From: Zoogloea sp. LCSB751
GTDB lineage: Bacteria > Pseudomonadota > Gammaproteobacteria > Burkholderiales > Rhodocyclaceae
NCBI RefSeq assembly: GCF_002028455.1
Contig: NZ_MWUM01000013.1
Coordinates: 1-64,000, forward strand
Direction of reading: 5' to 3'
DNA: 64,000 nt
Positions 54,937 to 63,876 of the stretch are shown here, one piece after another. A program made the translations under genes and the position numbers. Positions within the stretch are counted from its first letter, which is position 1, and every line of letters starts with the position of its first letter. Under the pieces are notes generated by a model. The model ran no database searches. It worked only from the letters and a program-made list of their open reading frames with translations, and had not been told where the DNA came from.

Positions 54937-56784
54937 CTACCCCTGTTCGTTGTCGTTCTTATTACCGGCGGCTGAATTTTCGCGCTTTACGGCCTCGGTG
55001 AGGAGGCGCAGGTATGGATTGTCCGGAGGCATTTCCTGGAACAGCGCTTCGGGAGCGCTCAGCAGGTAGCCGTGCAGTCGCCTGGATTTGCGCGGCCCCG
55101 TGACTTCGCAGGTCCAGATATTCAGCCCGCTGGCTTGCTTGCGGTGCAGGCCTAGCTTCTCGAAACGCTTCTGCACCCACTGCCATCCCTCCAGGTTCTC
55201 CGGTTTCGCCAGTGCGGCGATTTGCAGATGTTCCTGCGCATAGCGCTGGAAGACGCCGGGGCTCACCAGGTAGGCCGTTCCGGCGACGCTGTGCACCAAG
55301 GCTTTGGCGTCGTTGATGATGAGCTTGTGCGTCTGGATGCCCTGACGCAGCCAGGCCATGAAATGCTCGCCGGATGGCTCCGGCCGATCCTGAAATGGCG
55401 CGAGGCTTATCTGCGGCAGCACCGTAGGCGCCGGTGGCGAGGCAGGCTCGGGTTCGCTCGGGGCCTCCGGCGCTACGGGTGGGGCCGTGTCACTCAGCAG
55501 ATCGAGCAGCGCAGCCACGCCGTTGTCGGTGGGCATAGGGACGGTCGGCGCGATGCTTGGTGGCGCCGTATCGGCGCTTTCCAAGCCTGGCGCTTCGGAT
55601 GCCGGTGCCTGCGGTGTCGGCGCCCCTTGTTCCTCGTCGGCCTGCACGCGACCCGCGAACGGCGCCGGCCGGTCGGCCGCATCCCAGACCATGGCCGGAG
55701 ACAGTTTCAGGAAGGTGAAGCTGTGCGACCAGCCGGCATCGCTGGTGACGGTGGCCTTCCAGATCGCCTTGCCGTCCGGTGTGGCCAAGGCGATGCCGTG
55801 ATCCTGCAGCACGTTGAACACCGCCGTGTTGCTGGCCGGGATGCCGTCGATGCCCTGCGACAGCAGATGCGCGCGCAGCTTGTCCGAGACGGTCTTGCTC
55901 ACCAGCCAGAGCGCGTCCTGGGTCAGCCAGCCATCCGAGGCCTGGGGCTGGTTCAGCTTGAATTCTTCCTTCAGGAGGTAGCGCAGGCCATCGAGCAGCT
56001 TGCGCTGCAGTGCGTGCCGGGGCGCTGCCAGGGCCTTGCTCGGATCGCCGCCGAGTTCCTGGGCGACGGATGCCTGGTCCGCCTGCACGACCAGTTCGCC
56101 GAGCATGCCGGCGTGCTCGTACTGGCCGGCCAGGACGTACAGCAGCGCGGCCCACAGGTCCGGGTAGTCGGCGAGCCAGTCGAAGATGCCCGGATCGAGC
56201 AGCCGGGCGTAGAGCAGCCCGGTGGCGGCGCTGTGCAGCCGGTATTCGCGCTCCCTGCGGTAGCGGAAGCGGTACGGCCGCCGCAGCGGGCCGTGCCAGG
56301 GATGCCAGACCGTGCCGTCCGCGTACTCGACGTGCAGGTCGACCGCGATCTTGCCGATGTCGTGCAGCAGCGCAGCATAGGCGGTGCCTGCGGTCCAGGC
56401 CTCGGCCTGGGCGGCTTGCGCCTCCGGCGTGGCGCCGGCGGGCAGCAGATGCGACTGCCGCAGCTTGAGCGCGTAGGCGACGATCTCCAGGCCGTGGTCC
56501 AGCATGCCGCCCGGATAGGCGTGGTGATGGGCCTCCGACGCGGGGAATTGCTGGACCAGCTCGGCGTAGCGTTCCAGCGGGGCGAGGTACAGCGTGGCGA
56601 ACTGCCGGCGCGACAGCGAGGTGCGCTGCCAGATGTGTTCCAGCAGCTTCTGCCGGCGCGGCGTCGCCAGCAGCGATGCGGCCGGCTCCGGCCGCATCAG
56701 CCCTTTGCCGGGCTCGGCGGGAGGTTTGGGCGGTGGCGCACTGGCGGCAGGTGGCACCCGTTTGCGTTGGAACAGCGAGAGCAT
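54937..56784 (-). CDS. mobH: MobH-family conjugative relaxase (TraI_2)
   Basis: 615 aa from ATG 56784. The relaxase domain (~30-330) contains the MOBH hallmark HHHAYPGGMLDHGLEI near 83 and the HD pair LLHDIGKIAVD near 142, which bind metal for oriT nicking. A Pro/Ala-rich linker (~400-500) leads to a C-terminal domain (~505-600) with a TraI_2_C-like fold (LIINDAKALVHSV, YLVSPGVF). oriT should be close but cannot be pinned down by eye; the 56785-57040 gap is a candidate. Confidence 0.93.
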   Translation of the reverse strand: MLSLFQRKRVPPAASAPPPKPPAEPGKGLMRPEPAASLLATPRRQKLLEHIWQRTSLSRRQFATLYLAPLERYAELVQQFPASEAHHHAYPGGMLDHGLEIVAYALKLRQSHLLPAGATPEAQAAQAEAWTAGTAYAALLHDIGKIAVDLHVEYADGTVWHPWHGPLRRPYRFRYRREREYRLHSAATGLLYARLLDPGIFDWLADYPDLWAALLYVLAGQYEHAGMLGELVVQADQASVAQELGGDPSKALAAPRHALQRKLLDGLRYLLKEEFKLNQPQASDGWLTQDALWLVSKTVSDKLRAHLLSQGIDGIPASNTAVFNVLQDHGIALATPDGKAIWKATVTSDAGWSHSFTFLKLSPAMVWDAADRPAPFAGRVQADEEQGAPTPQAPASEAPGLESADTAPPSIAPTVPMPTDNGVAALLDLLSDTAPPVAPEAPSEPEPASPPAPTVLPQISLAPFQDRPEPSGEHFMAWLRQGIQTHKLIINDAKALVHSVAGTAYLVSPGVFQRYAQEHLQIAALAKPENLEGWQWVQKRFEKLGLHRKQASGLNIWTCEVTGPRKSRRLHGYLLSAPEALFQEMPPDNPYLRLLTEAVKRENSAAGNKNDNEQG

Positions 56785-57041
56785 GGCGAACCCCAGACGG
56801 CGGGCCGGTCGGGAGAGCCTTTTGGCCTTTTCGGGTAGGGCCTTTCCCCTTGGCCCCATTCCCTTGCCCCTTCCCCAGCCCTTTGGCCTTTACGGAAACC
56901 TTTGGATATAGGGCAACGACGCCTGCCGAACCACAACCAATGCGGGTTTGGCCCAAGTCGGATTGATGCGGGAAGGCTGGCTGTGCCGCCCCTACGATGG
57001 AGCCGTTTCATCGACCGGACGGAGCACCATGCACACCCAGA

Positions 57042-57070
57042 TTGACAAGGTAAGGAAATTTCCTTACCAT
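57042..57070 (+). promoter_or_regulatory. prlF-yhaV promoter with overlapping palindromic operator
   Basis: TTGACA (57042-57047), a 17-nt spacer and TACCAT (57065-57070) form a good sigma-70 promoter. The spacer is filled by GGTAAGGAAATTTCCTTACC (57049-57068), a perfect 20-bp palindrome. The layout implies repression by the AbrB-fold antitoxin or toxin-antitoxin complex. Confidence 0.85.
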
Positions 57071-57097
57071 CCAGGCATTGCCATCAGGAGTGCCGCC

Positions 57098-57415
57098 ATG
57101 CCCGAAATCCACGAAGTCGCGACGCTGACCTCCAAGGGTCAGATCACGCTGCCCAAGTCCATCCGGCAAGCGCTGGGCGTGGACACCGGCGGCAAGGTGG
57201 CGTTCGACCTGCGCGGCGGCGAAGTCGTCGTGACCCGCGCCGACGCCGACCATGAAGACCCGGCCATCGGCGCCTTCCTGGGGCTGCTGGAAGCGGACAT
57301 CCGGGCCGGGCGGCACGTCCAGTCCCTGCCGGACGATCTGGCGCGGGCCATGCTGGCCAACGCGCACCACGCGGTGAACCTCGATGAAGACATCGAAGGC
57401 GAAGTGGCGCTCTGA
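57098..57415 (+). CDS. prlF: Type II antitoxin PrlF (AbrB fold)
   Basis: 105 aa. Swapped-hairpin AbrB/SpoVT domain: TLTSKGQITLPKSIRQALGV then GGEVVVTRAD. The acidic C-terminus (~50-105) would bind the toxin. AGGAG lies 7 nt before ATG. It overlaps yhaV by one base (TGATG). Probably stabilises the ICE in the host. Confidence 0.92.
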   Translation: MPEIHEVATLTSKGQITLPKSIRQALGVDTGGKVAFDLRGGEVVVTRADADHEDPAIGAFLGLLEADIRAGRHVQSLPDDLARAMLANAHHAVNLDEDIEGEVAL

Positions 57416-57879
57416 TGCAGCGGCACGGTTGGACGCTCCTGTTCCACGAGGGCGTGATCGAGCAGTTGCGCAAGCTGCACGCGGCCGCGGAACGGGCCGA
57501 ACAGAACGACCCGCAGGGGTTCGAGAGCAACGCCAACGTCAAGCTGTTCCGGGCGTTGAGCCAGTTGATCATGGATGTCGTGCCGAGCGATCCTGCGCGC
57601 GACGAATTCCGCCAGGGCAACACCTTGGGGCCGGCCTACCGGCACTGGCGGCGCGCAAAGATCGGGAGGCGGTTCCGGCTGTTCTTCCGCTTCGACTCCA
57701 AGGCCAAGGCGATCGTGTTCGCCTGGGTCAACGACGAGCAGACCTTGCGGTCGTCGGGCAGCAAGTCCGACCCCTATGCGGTGTTCGAGAAGATGTTGGG
57801 ACGCGGCAACCCGCCGGACGATTGGGCGGCGCTGGTGGCCGCAAGCCAGGCCGACTGGCGCGCAGCAGACAAGGACTAG
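57415..57879 (+). CDS. yhaV: Type II toxin YhaV (RelE-like ribonuclease)
   Basis: 154 aa, the usual YhaV length. GWTLLFHEGVIEQLRKL at the N-terminus and YRHWRRAKIGRRFRLFFRFD plus VFAWVNDEQTLR match the family; the Arg/His cluster in that segment is the catalytic region. Translated directly after the antitoxin. Confidence 0.92.
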   Translation: MQRHGWTLLFHEGVIEQLRKLHAAAERAEQNDPQGFESNANVKLFRALSQLIMDVVPSDPARDEFRQGNTLGPAYRHWRRAKIGRRFRLFFRFDSKAKAIVFAWVNDEQTLRSSGSKSDPYAVFEKMLGRGNPPDDWAALVAASQADWRAADKD

Positions 57880-57965
57880 ACCGCGGTTGAAGAACAGCAC
57901 AGGTTTCAATCGCGACACGGACAGGGATCACAGCCACACGACAGGATGAACATGAGGTAGCCACC

Positions 57966-58337
57966 ATGAAGACCGCCGCACAGACCACCTTCGCAGAACG
58001 CCTCGGCCGGACACTGGGCCGGGCGTGGAGAGGCTGCGCGCGTCTGGATCGGCGGGCGCAGGGCTGGCTGCTCGCGCAGGGATGGGCGCCTGGCATTGCC
58101 AAGGCCGCGCTGCTGGCCGTCAAGCTCGCTGCGATCGGTGTCCTGCTCTACACCGCGTTCTGGCTGGCACTGCTGCTTGCGTTCGCGCTGGTCGGCGCCT
58201 GGGTAGTCCGCAACGACGATGGGAGCTACGACGAGGAACACAAGCCGGAATGGCGATACGGCCCTGCCGGGTACGGCCTCTACACCCATGACGATTACCG
58301 GATCGACCCCCACGATCCAGAAGACGAGCAAGCCTAG
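57966..58337 (+). CDS. DUF3742-family ICE protein
   Basis: 123 aa. An amphipathic N-terminus, a strong hydrophobic stretch (~45-80) and an acidic C-terminal tail with YGLYTHDDYRIDPHD. The DUF3742 family is a regular neighbour of traG-N genes in this ICE class. Function unknown, probably membrane-bound. It converges on the TraG-N gene. Confidence 0.82.
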   Translation: MKTAAQTTFAERLGRTLGRAWRGCARLDRRAQGWLLAQGWAPGIAKAALLAVKLAAIGVLLYTAFWLALLLAFALVGAWVVRNDDGSYDEEHKPEWRYGPAGYGLYTHDDYRIDPHDPEDEQA

Positions 58338-58342
58338 AGGCG

Positions 58343-59860
58343 TTACTTCGCTGCTTTCATAGCGACACCCGCACCCCTGCCGCCAGCAGCTTGGGCATCC
58401 CTGGTTCCTGCCGCCAGCCCTTGAATTGCCGTTCCCGCGCGCACGCCTACCCAGCCCAGCGCAGCCACCCAGAAGGTAGGCAGCACGATGAACATCGTCG
58501 CCATGACGAAGTTCAGCAGCATGTCGCCGAAGGCGTTGTTCAGGCCGATCAGCGGATCGAAGTTGCTGTGCGGCCGGTTCGCGCCGAACCCCCAGCCGTA
58601 GAGCGCGTCGAGGATCGTGCTGTCCAGCCAGCGCGCGAGCTGGAACCAGAAGTCCACGAAGAACAGCGCGAACTGCACGCAGCTCACCGCGACCAGCGCC
58701 TTCAGCTCGTAGGTGCCGAAGACCAGCACCAGCGGGATGCAGATCACCAGCGCCATCTTGAGCAGCGACAGCACCATCGGCAGCGCCTGGCGTACCACGT
58801 CCATCGCCGGAAAGAAGCCCAGCGAGCCCATGGTCAGCCCCAGGTCGCCGGCGCCGCGCGTCACGACGTTGGGCAGCGTCTTCTCGATCTGGCCGCCGTA
58901 GTCGGTGTAGACCGAGCCCTGGTTCATCTTCTGCTGCCGCGGCGAGACCACGGCGCGGATCACCGAGTCGTTCACCTCGCTCTGCGACAGGAAGCCCGCC
59001 CAGCGGCCGATGCGCGTCAGCAGGTCGGGATCGACCTGGGCCAGCAGGCGCGCGCGCAGGCCGCTGCCGCCGTCCGACCACCACTGCCGGCACGTGGGGT
59101 AGCCCCCGCCGCTATCCACCTGGGCCAGCCCCGCATCGCGCGTCGCGTCGTAGGGCCAGGCCGTGCGTGGCGTGTTCGAGTGGTAGGTGTCGTAGAAGCC
59201 CGCGTTGTTCAGGAAGTAGCTCGAACCGATCCAGGTCACGTCATTCATCTGCTCGTCGGAGAGCGTGGGCCGAGACATGAACAGCTTGGCGCGCGAGGGG
59301 CCGTAGCAGTCATGCACGAAGTCGCCGACCTCCTGGGCCAGCACCGGGTCATCGATGCGCGTGGCATCCACGTCCATGCGCATCTGACGCAGATCCGTTC
59401 CGCAGGGGATGGCCGCCACCGCGCCGCCCGTCACCGCCTTCGAGATGGCGTGCATGAAGAACCACCACACCGGCACCAGCGCGCTCTGGTTGTTGAGCGT
59501 GGTGTAGGCGTTCGACCAGCCCGTGTCGGTGGGCTGCGGGACGCTGACCTGGCATTGCGCGGAGCGCGTCGTGTCGAACTTGATGGTGCTGAGGTCGACC
59601 GGAATGAAGGGGATGCCGGCGAACAGGATGACGACGATCGCCACCCACACGCGGTTCTCGATGCGCATCGATGACAGCACCCCCTTGTTGCCCTCGTCCG
59701 CACCCTCGGCCCGCGCGCGCAGCCATTCCTGCACCACCATGACCACGAAGGGCAGCGCGAATACGCCGCTGGCCACGAGGATGTTCCAGATGCCGTTGCT
59801 GACGATCCACCCGACCAGGGTCAGGTAATACTCCAGGTAGTCCGTTGTGTTGAGCGTCAT
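58343..59860 (-). CDS. traG: Conjugal transfer protein, TraG N-terminal domain
   Basis: 505 aa. N-terminal hydrophobic helices (~12-50 and ~70-88), a large periplasmic region (~95-320), then further helices (~340-480). Matches the TraG_N mating-pair stabilisation proteins of ICEs rather than the TraG/VirD4 coupling ATPase: no Walker motifs are present. DTTDYLEYYLTLVGW-like starts are typical. Last gene of a leftward run. Confidence 0.88.
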   Translation of the reverse strand: MTLNTTDYLEYYLTLVGWIVSNGIWNILVASGVFALPFVVMVVQEWLRARAEGADEGNKGVLSSMRIENRVWVAIVVILFAGIPFIPVDLSTIKFDTTRSAQCQVSVPQPTDTGWSNAYTTLNNQSALVPVWWFFMHAISKAVTGGAVAAIPCGTDLRQMRMDVDATRIDDPVLAQEVGDFVHDCYGPSRAKLFMSRPTLSDEQMNDVTWIGSSYFLNNAGFYDTYHSNTPRTAWPYDATRDAGLAQVDSGGGYPTCRQWWSDGGSGLRARLLAQVDPDLLTRIGRWAGFLSQSEVNDSVIRAVVSPRQQKMNQGSVYTDYGGQIEKTLPNVVTRGAGDLGLTMGSLGFFPAMDVVRQALPMVLSLLKMALVICIPLVLVFGTYELKALVAVSCVQFALFFVDFWFQLARWLDSTILDALYGWGFGANRPHSNFDPLIGLNNAFGDMLLNFVMATMFIVLPTFWVAALGWVGVRAGTAIQGLAAGTRDAQAAGGRGAGVAMKAAK

Positions 59861-59875
59861 GGCGTTCTCCAGGGC

Positions 59876-60229
59876 TCAGCCATTGCGCAGTAGCTGGCTG
59901 CCTTCGAGCAGCACGAGGGTGGCGACGGCCGCGATCTCGGCGCGCAGCAGGCGCTGATGGGTCTCGGCCAATGGCTCGCGTTCGCGCAGGCGCCGACGCA
60001 TCCACCACCAGCCGTAGGCCGTCGCCGCGTAGAGCAGCAGCCGCCAGACGAGGAAGTGGCCCGAGTGCTCGCGCAGCCACTGCTCCCAGCCGTCGATGCT
60101 GCCGACGATGTGGAGGCCGACGACGTTCACGCCGACCGCGATGCCCGCCACCAGCAGCACCCACAGCAGCACGATGCCGACGCGGCGGCCGAGCAGCCGT
60201 GCCGGCCGCAGCCAGGCCCGGCTGGTCAT
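59876..60229 (-). CDS. Small ICE membrane protein, unknown
   Basis: 117 aa with three hydrophobic segments (~17-42, ~60-77, ~92-112) separated by Arg-rich loops. Not recognised beyond its constant place between the TIGR03755-like gene and traG-N in this ICE class. ATG overlaps the upstream stop by 4 nt. Confidence 0.72.
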   Translation of the reverse strand: MTSRAWLRPARLLGRRVGIVLLWVLLVAGIAVGVNVVGLHIVGSIDGWEQWLREHSGHFLVWRLLLYAATAYGWWWMRRRLREREPLAETHQRLLRAEIAAVATLVLLEGSQLLRNG

Positions 60230-61629
60230 GGCCCGCTCCGCGGCTTCTGCACTTCCTTGAGCCGGTCGCGCGTCGTGTCGCCCTCGAAGATGCCGCGCGA
60301 GCCCGCGGCGCGGGTGCCGTGGCGCTGCACGATCGCCATCGCCGAATTGCCGGCCAGCGTGCGCCGCAGCTCCAGCTCGGTCTTGAGGTTGTTGATCTCC
60401 TGCTCCAGCGCGTTGTTCTCCTGATCGACCGCCTTCACGGCCAGCTCGTTGGCGGCGACGTTCGGCTCCTTCTTGCCGGTCAGCAGCGTGCGCTGCAACA
60501 GCAGGGCCTTCTCCAGCACGCTCGACAGCGCGGCTTCGGACGCCAGGCGCTTGCCGAGCAGGTCTTGATCGGGCTCGTCGCGCAGCGCCTCGATCACGCC
60601 GCGCGTGATCGGCAGCGAGTTGCTGCCGGCGGCTTCGAGGTTTGCCACCGTCATCGGCGTCGAGCCCGTCACGAGGCCCTGCAGTGCCTGCAGCTTGGTC
60701 TCGTACTCTTCCTGGATCACCGGCGTCAGGCCGACGCCAGGCGTGGTCTGCGTCTTGGTGCAGGTCTCGCAGGTGCGTTGCTCGCGCTCGCCGAGCACGC
60801 GGGTTGCGAAGTCCGCTGCGGCCTGCGGCGAGGACCAAGTTTGGCAGGTCAGCCGGTTGCCGCAGGACGCGCGCGGGATGGATGAGGTGTCGCTGACGCC
60901 GCGGCTGTTGAGCAGGTTGTAGCCGGCACGGGTCACGTCGCCGACCACCTTGATGGAACCCTGGCCCGAGCCGCCCGCGTTGCCGCCGCCCACCCAGGGC
61001 ACGCCGTTGTTGCCCTTGTTCGATTCGGCCTGCTCGACGGCGGACACCGCATCGGTGCTGCTCACCGCATCGCGCAGCGCGAAACCTTCGGCGAGCTGAT
61101 CCCACCCGGCCTGGCCGCCGGCCATGTCCGCCATCCGGTTGGCCATCGCCTTGCACGTCAACTTGCTGCGGTCGAAATCGAGCCGAGCCTGCAGCACGCC
61201 GTTGGTCAGCAGGTTGTAGAGGCCCGGATCGGCGCGCTGGATGATCAGGGCCGGCAGCGACGCCACGGCGCTGGTGGCGCTCTGGATCACCGAGGACATG
61301 ATCTGCTGAAAGCCATTGGTGAGGCCGTTCAACTGGTTCTGCAGCGTCGTCGTGATGCTCATGTTTCCGCAGATCAGGTTGCTGTTCCAGCCGATGCCCA
61401 CGCCGATGCTCTGCATGTTCCCGGCGCCGCCCATGGACACGGCCCGGCCGCCGCCGATGCTGTAGAGCACGTCGTCGCCGATGACGCTGCCGCTCACGCC
61501 GACGCCGGTGGGGCTGATGCGGGTCTGCGCCCACGCGACGCCGGCTGCGGCCGTGACGGCGCAGGCGAGCGCGATGCTGAGCGCGTAGGGCCTGGCGCGC
61601 TGTGCGAAACGGGAGAGAGACGCTTTCAT
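60226..61629 (-). CDS. ICE protein, PFL_4711 (TIGR03755-like) family
   Basis: 467 aa with a Sec signal ending VAWAQ. The periplasmic part has conserved Cys (ICGNMS, KLTCKAM, ASCGNRLTCQTW, CETCTKTQ) and a C-terminal helical region (~330-440). TraH-like in position and Cys content, so probably part of the mating-pair formation complex. Family assignment is from recollection of the ICE-conserved set. Confidence 0.82.
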   Translation of the reverse strand: MKASLSRFAQRARPYALSIALACAVTAAAGVAWAQTRISPTGVGVSGSVIGDDVLYSIGGGRAVSMGGAGNMQSIGVGIGWNSNLICGNMSITTTLQNQLNGLTNGFQQIMSSVIQSATSAVASLPALIIQRADPGLYNLLTNGVLQARLDFDRSKLTCKAMANRMADMAGGQAGWDQLAEGFALRDAVSSTDAVSAVEQAESNKGNNGVPWVGGGNAGGSGQGSIKVVGDVTRAGYNLLNSRGVSDTSSIPRASCGNRLTCQTWSSPQAAADFATRVLGEREQRTCETCTKTQTTPGVGLTPVIQEEYETKLQALQGLVTGSTPMTVANLEAAGSNSLPITRGVIEALRDEPDQDLLGKRLASEAALSSVLEKALLLQRTLLTGKKEPNVAANELAVKAVDQENNALEQEINNLKTELELRRTLAGNSAMAIVQRHGTRAAGSRGIFEGDTTRDRLKEVQKPRSGP

Positions 61630-61638
61630 CGGAATACC

Positions 61639-62589
61639 TCAGAGGAAATCGACGCTGCCGAGGAAGACCTGCCCGCGGCGCTGGCAGCAGGCATAGGGCC
61701 GCCACAGCGCCCAGGCGTAGTCGCCTTGCTGGGCCTGCACGCGCGTGTTGGAGTGGGGGAACACGGCGCAGGAGTTGGAGAGGGTCGGCGTCAGCTCCTG
61801 CCACTTGCCGGTGGAGGCATCGCTCTCCACCAGGGCGCCGGCCGGCCAATAGCCGTCGCTCGAACTCGCGAGCAGCGGCTGGTAGACGTGCGGCTGCATG
61901 CGCCGCGTGACGACATCGCCCGCGCGCTGCGCGACGACGGCGCCGCTCTTGTAGTCGTCGGTCTGATGCAGGAAGCCGCCGCGCGGATAGACGTTGCCCC
62001 ACAGGTTGAGCGTCGTGCGGCCGCCGATCTCGCGCATGCCGGGGATCACCGCCTCGGGGTACACCATCTCCGGGACGTTGTAGCGCCAGGCCAGCGTGTC
62101 GAGGGTGCTCAGCAGGTACGGCATGAAGGCCGTGCCTGCGCCCTGGCAGGCGTAGCCGGACGCGCTGGCGAACTGGCTGAACACCGAACCGCCGGGATGC
62201 CCGATCACGTCGGCGTTCTTGAACTTCGCCAGGTTGTTCTCGTTGTCGTGGTTCGTCGTCCCGTCGCCGCCGGCCTGCGCCGTGGGATTGGGCATGCTCA
62301 TGGCGCGCACCTCGATCCACGGGTTCTCGCCGGTGTTGCTGTAGCTCGACACCACCGCGTCGGGAATGTAGTGGCGCACCTTCACCGAGGTGCGCACCGT
62401 GCAGCCCGTCCAGGTGCAGAACAGCCAGTAGCAGATGCCGACGACGCGATATTCCAGGCAGTCGGGCGACAGGGCCGAGGACACGATGGTAGCCGTGTTC
62501 AGCGCGAAGCTCGAAGCGGCGCCGCCGAGCAGCACCGAAGCGATGGCAAGGCGGGCCCGGCGCGACGACGCCGACAGCAGGCGGTTCAT
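61639..62589 (-). CDS. ICE protein, PFL_4710 (TIGR03756-like, TraU-type)
   Basis: 316 aa from ATG 62589. A signal peptide ends near SSFA; the mature part is Cys-rich (SPDCLEYRVVGICYWLFCTW, PYACCQRRGQVF) as in TraU, needing disulfide formation in the periplasm. The next gene upstream overlaps it by 4 nt. Confidence 0.85.
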   Translation of the reverse strand: MNRLLSASSRRARLAIASVLLGGAASSFALNTATIVSSALSPDCLEYRVVGICYWLFCTWTGCTVRTSVKVRHYIPDAVVSSYSNTGENPWIEVRAMSMPNPTAQAGGDGTTNHDNENNLAKFKNADVIGHPGGSVFSQFASASGYACQGAGTAFMPYLLSTLDTLAWRYNVPEMVYPEAVIPGMREIGGRTTLNLWGNVYPRGGFLHQTDDYKSGAVVAQRAGDVVTRRMQPHVYQPLLASSSDGYWPAGALVESDASTGKWQELTPTLSNSCAVFPHSNTRVQAQQGDYAWALWRPYACCQRRGQVFLGSVDFL

Positions 62590-63032
62590 GGCTGTGCCCT
62601 CCGATGTGATTCGATGCGTGCCACGGCGCGCGCGACATCGGGCTCGCCGTAGACCACGTAGCGGCGATCGACCACCACGGCAGGCACCTTGGCCAGCCCC
62701 AAGCCCCAGGCATCGGCGACGCCCTGGTAGGCGCTGCCGATGCGGCGCTGTAGTGCCTGGCTGCCATCGCGCAGGCGTTGCTGCACGAGCGCGGCCGCGC
62801 GGCCCGGATCGGCAGGCAGGCCCGCGGCCAGTTCGGCCTCGATGCGCTCGGGCAGATCCAGCTCGATCACGCGCGCGCCGGATGCGGACTGCACGGGATG
62901 GCGGCTGTCGGTCACGACCAGCACGTCGGCTGCGGATGCGTCCTGGCCGAGCAGGCACAGCAGCAGCCCTCCCGCGCAGGCGATGCGCGTACACCGCAGC
63001 CGCGGGATGGGTTTCAAGAAGGGAGCCGTCAT
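62586..63032 (-). CDS. ICE protein, PFL_4709 (TIGR03757-like, TrbC/TraW-type)
   Basis: 148 aa with a signal peptide ending DASAAD. The remainder is a thioredoxin-like region (VLVVTDSRHPVQS; KVPAVVVDRRYVVYG), resembling TrbC_Ftype proteins without a CxxC. First of the four overlapping genes leading to traG-N. Confidence 0.85.
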   Translation of the reverse strand: MTAPFLKPIPRLRCTRIACAGGLLLCLLGQDASAADVLVVTDSRHPVQSASGARVIELDLPERIEAELAAGLPADPGRAAALVQQRLRDGSQALQRRIGSAYQGVADAWGLGLAKVPAVVVDRRYVVYGEPDVARAVARIESHRRAQP

Positions 63033-63188
63033 GGCGGGCGTCCTGGGAATGAGAGCAAGGCTCTAGTCGAACGCCGAAGGCAGTCCAACCGCGACAAGGA
63101 ATGCGCACCGCGCGCGCTCCGCTTTGGGCAGACAGGCGAAAGAAAAGCGGCAGCCGAGGCTCCCGCGGGGACCAGGCGGTCAGCGGCG

Positions 63189-63683
63189 CTACAGCAGGCC
63201 GGATTCGGCGAAGGAGTACGGCGTGCCCTTGCCGACGATGAAGTAATCCACCACCCGGACATCGACTATCGCCAGGGCGGCTTTGAGCCGGTCGGTCAGC
63301 GCCTGATCGGCGGCCGAAGGCACGGTCATGCCAGATGGATGCTGGTGGGCCAGGATGACCGCCGAGGCGTTGAGGGCCAGGGCGCGCTGCACCAGCACCC
63401 GCGGGTACACCGAGGTTTGATCGACCGTGCCCTTGAACATCGGCTCGTAGGCGAGGACTTGGTGCTGAGAGTTGAGGAACACGACGGCGAAGACCTCGTT
63501 GGGCTCCGCGACCAGCTTCAGATGCAGGTAGTCGCGCACGGCGGCGGGACTGTTCAGCATCGGGCCGGCCTTGAAGATGCGTTGTTCCAGCAAGGCGATG
63601 GCCTGGCGGATGATCCAGTCTTCGTGCTGGGCGGCGATCAGGCTGAGCGACTCGGGACGCGAGTCGGCGACGACATAGGACAT
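63189..63683 (-). CDS. radC: RadC-family JAB-domain protein
   Basis: 164 aa, only the C-terminal JAB1/MPN-like domain of RadC. The zinc motif is AHQHPSGMTVPSAAD near residue 115, with an upstream Glu in EVFAVVFLNS. Such short RadC paralogues are standard on ICEs and genomic islands; the role in DNA processing or defence evasion is unproven. ATG 63683 is chosen; longer frames lack a signal or binding site. Confidence 0.92.
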   Translation of the reverse strand: MSYVVADSRPESLSLIAAQHEDWIIRQAIALLEQRIFKAGPMLNSPAAVRDYLHLKLVAEPNEVFAVVFLNSQHQVLAYEPMFKGTVDQTSVYPRVLVQRALALNASAVILAHQHPSGMTVPSAADQALTDRLKAALAIVDVRVVDYFIVGKGTPYSFAESGLL

Positions 63684-63876
63684 GGCGAACCTCCACGGGA
63701 TGAAGTCGGAGGACGCCTGTCCCGGGAGGGACAAACCCTCCGGGGACGATGAAGAACAAGCGGCAGAAGAGCGGGCATCCGCCACCGCATGCACAGTGGC
63801 TGTTCGCGTCCAGGGATGCGCAGCGAACGGGGTCGATCAGCACGGCCAAGCCGCGTCGTAGCCTTGAAGATCGTGG

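Noticed and set aside
59876..62767. 963-codon minus-strand frame across several ICE genes
   Set aside because: It spans three genuine overlapping genes in another frame; the product is Arg/Ala-rich with no domain.
61639..63849. Reading the TraU-like gene as a 736-aa protein
   Set aside because: The extra N-terminal part is antisense-like or out-of-frame over the PFL_4709 and radC genes; ATG 62589 with a signal peptide is the real start.
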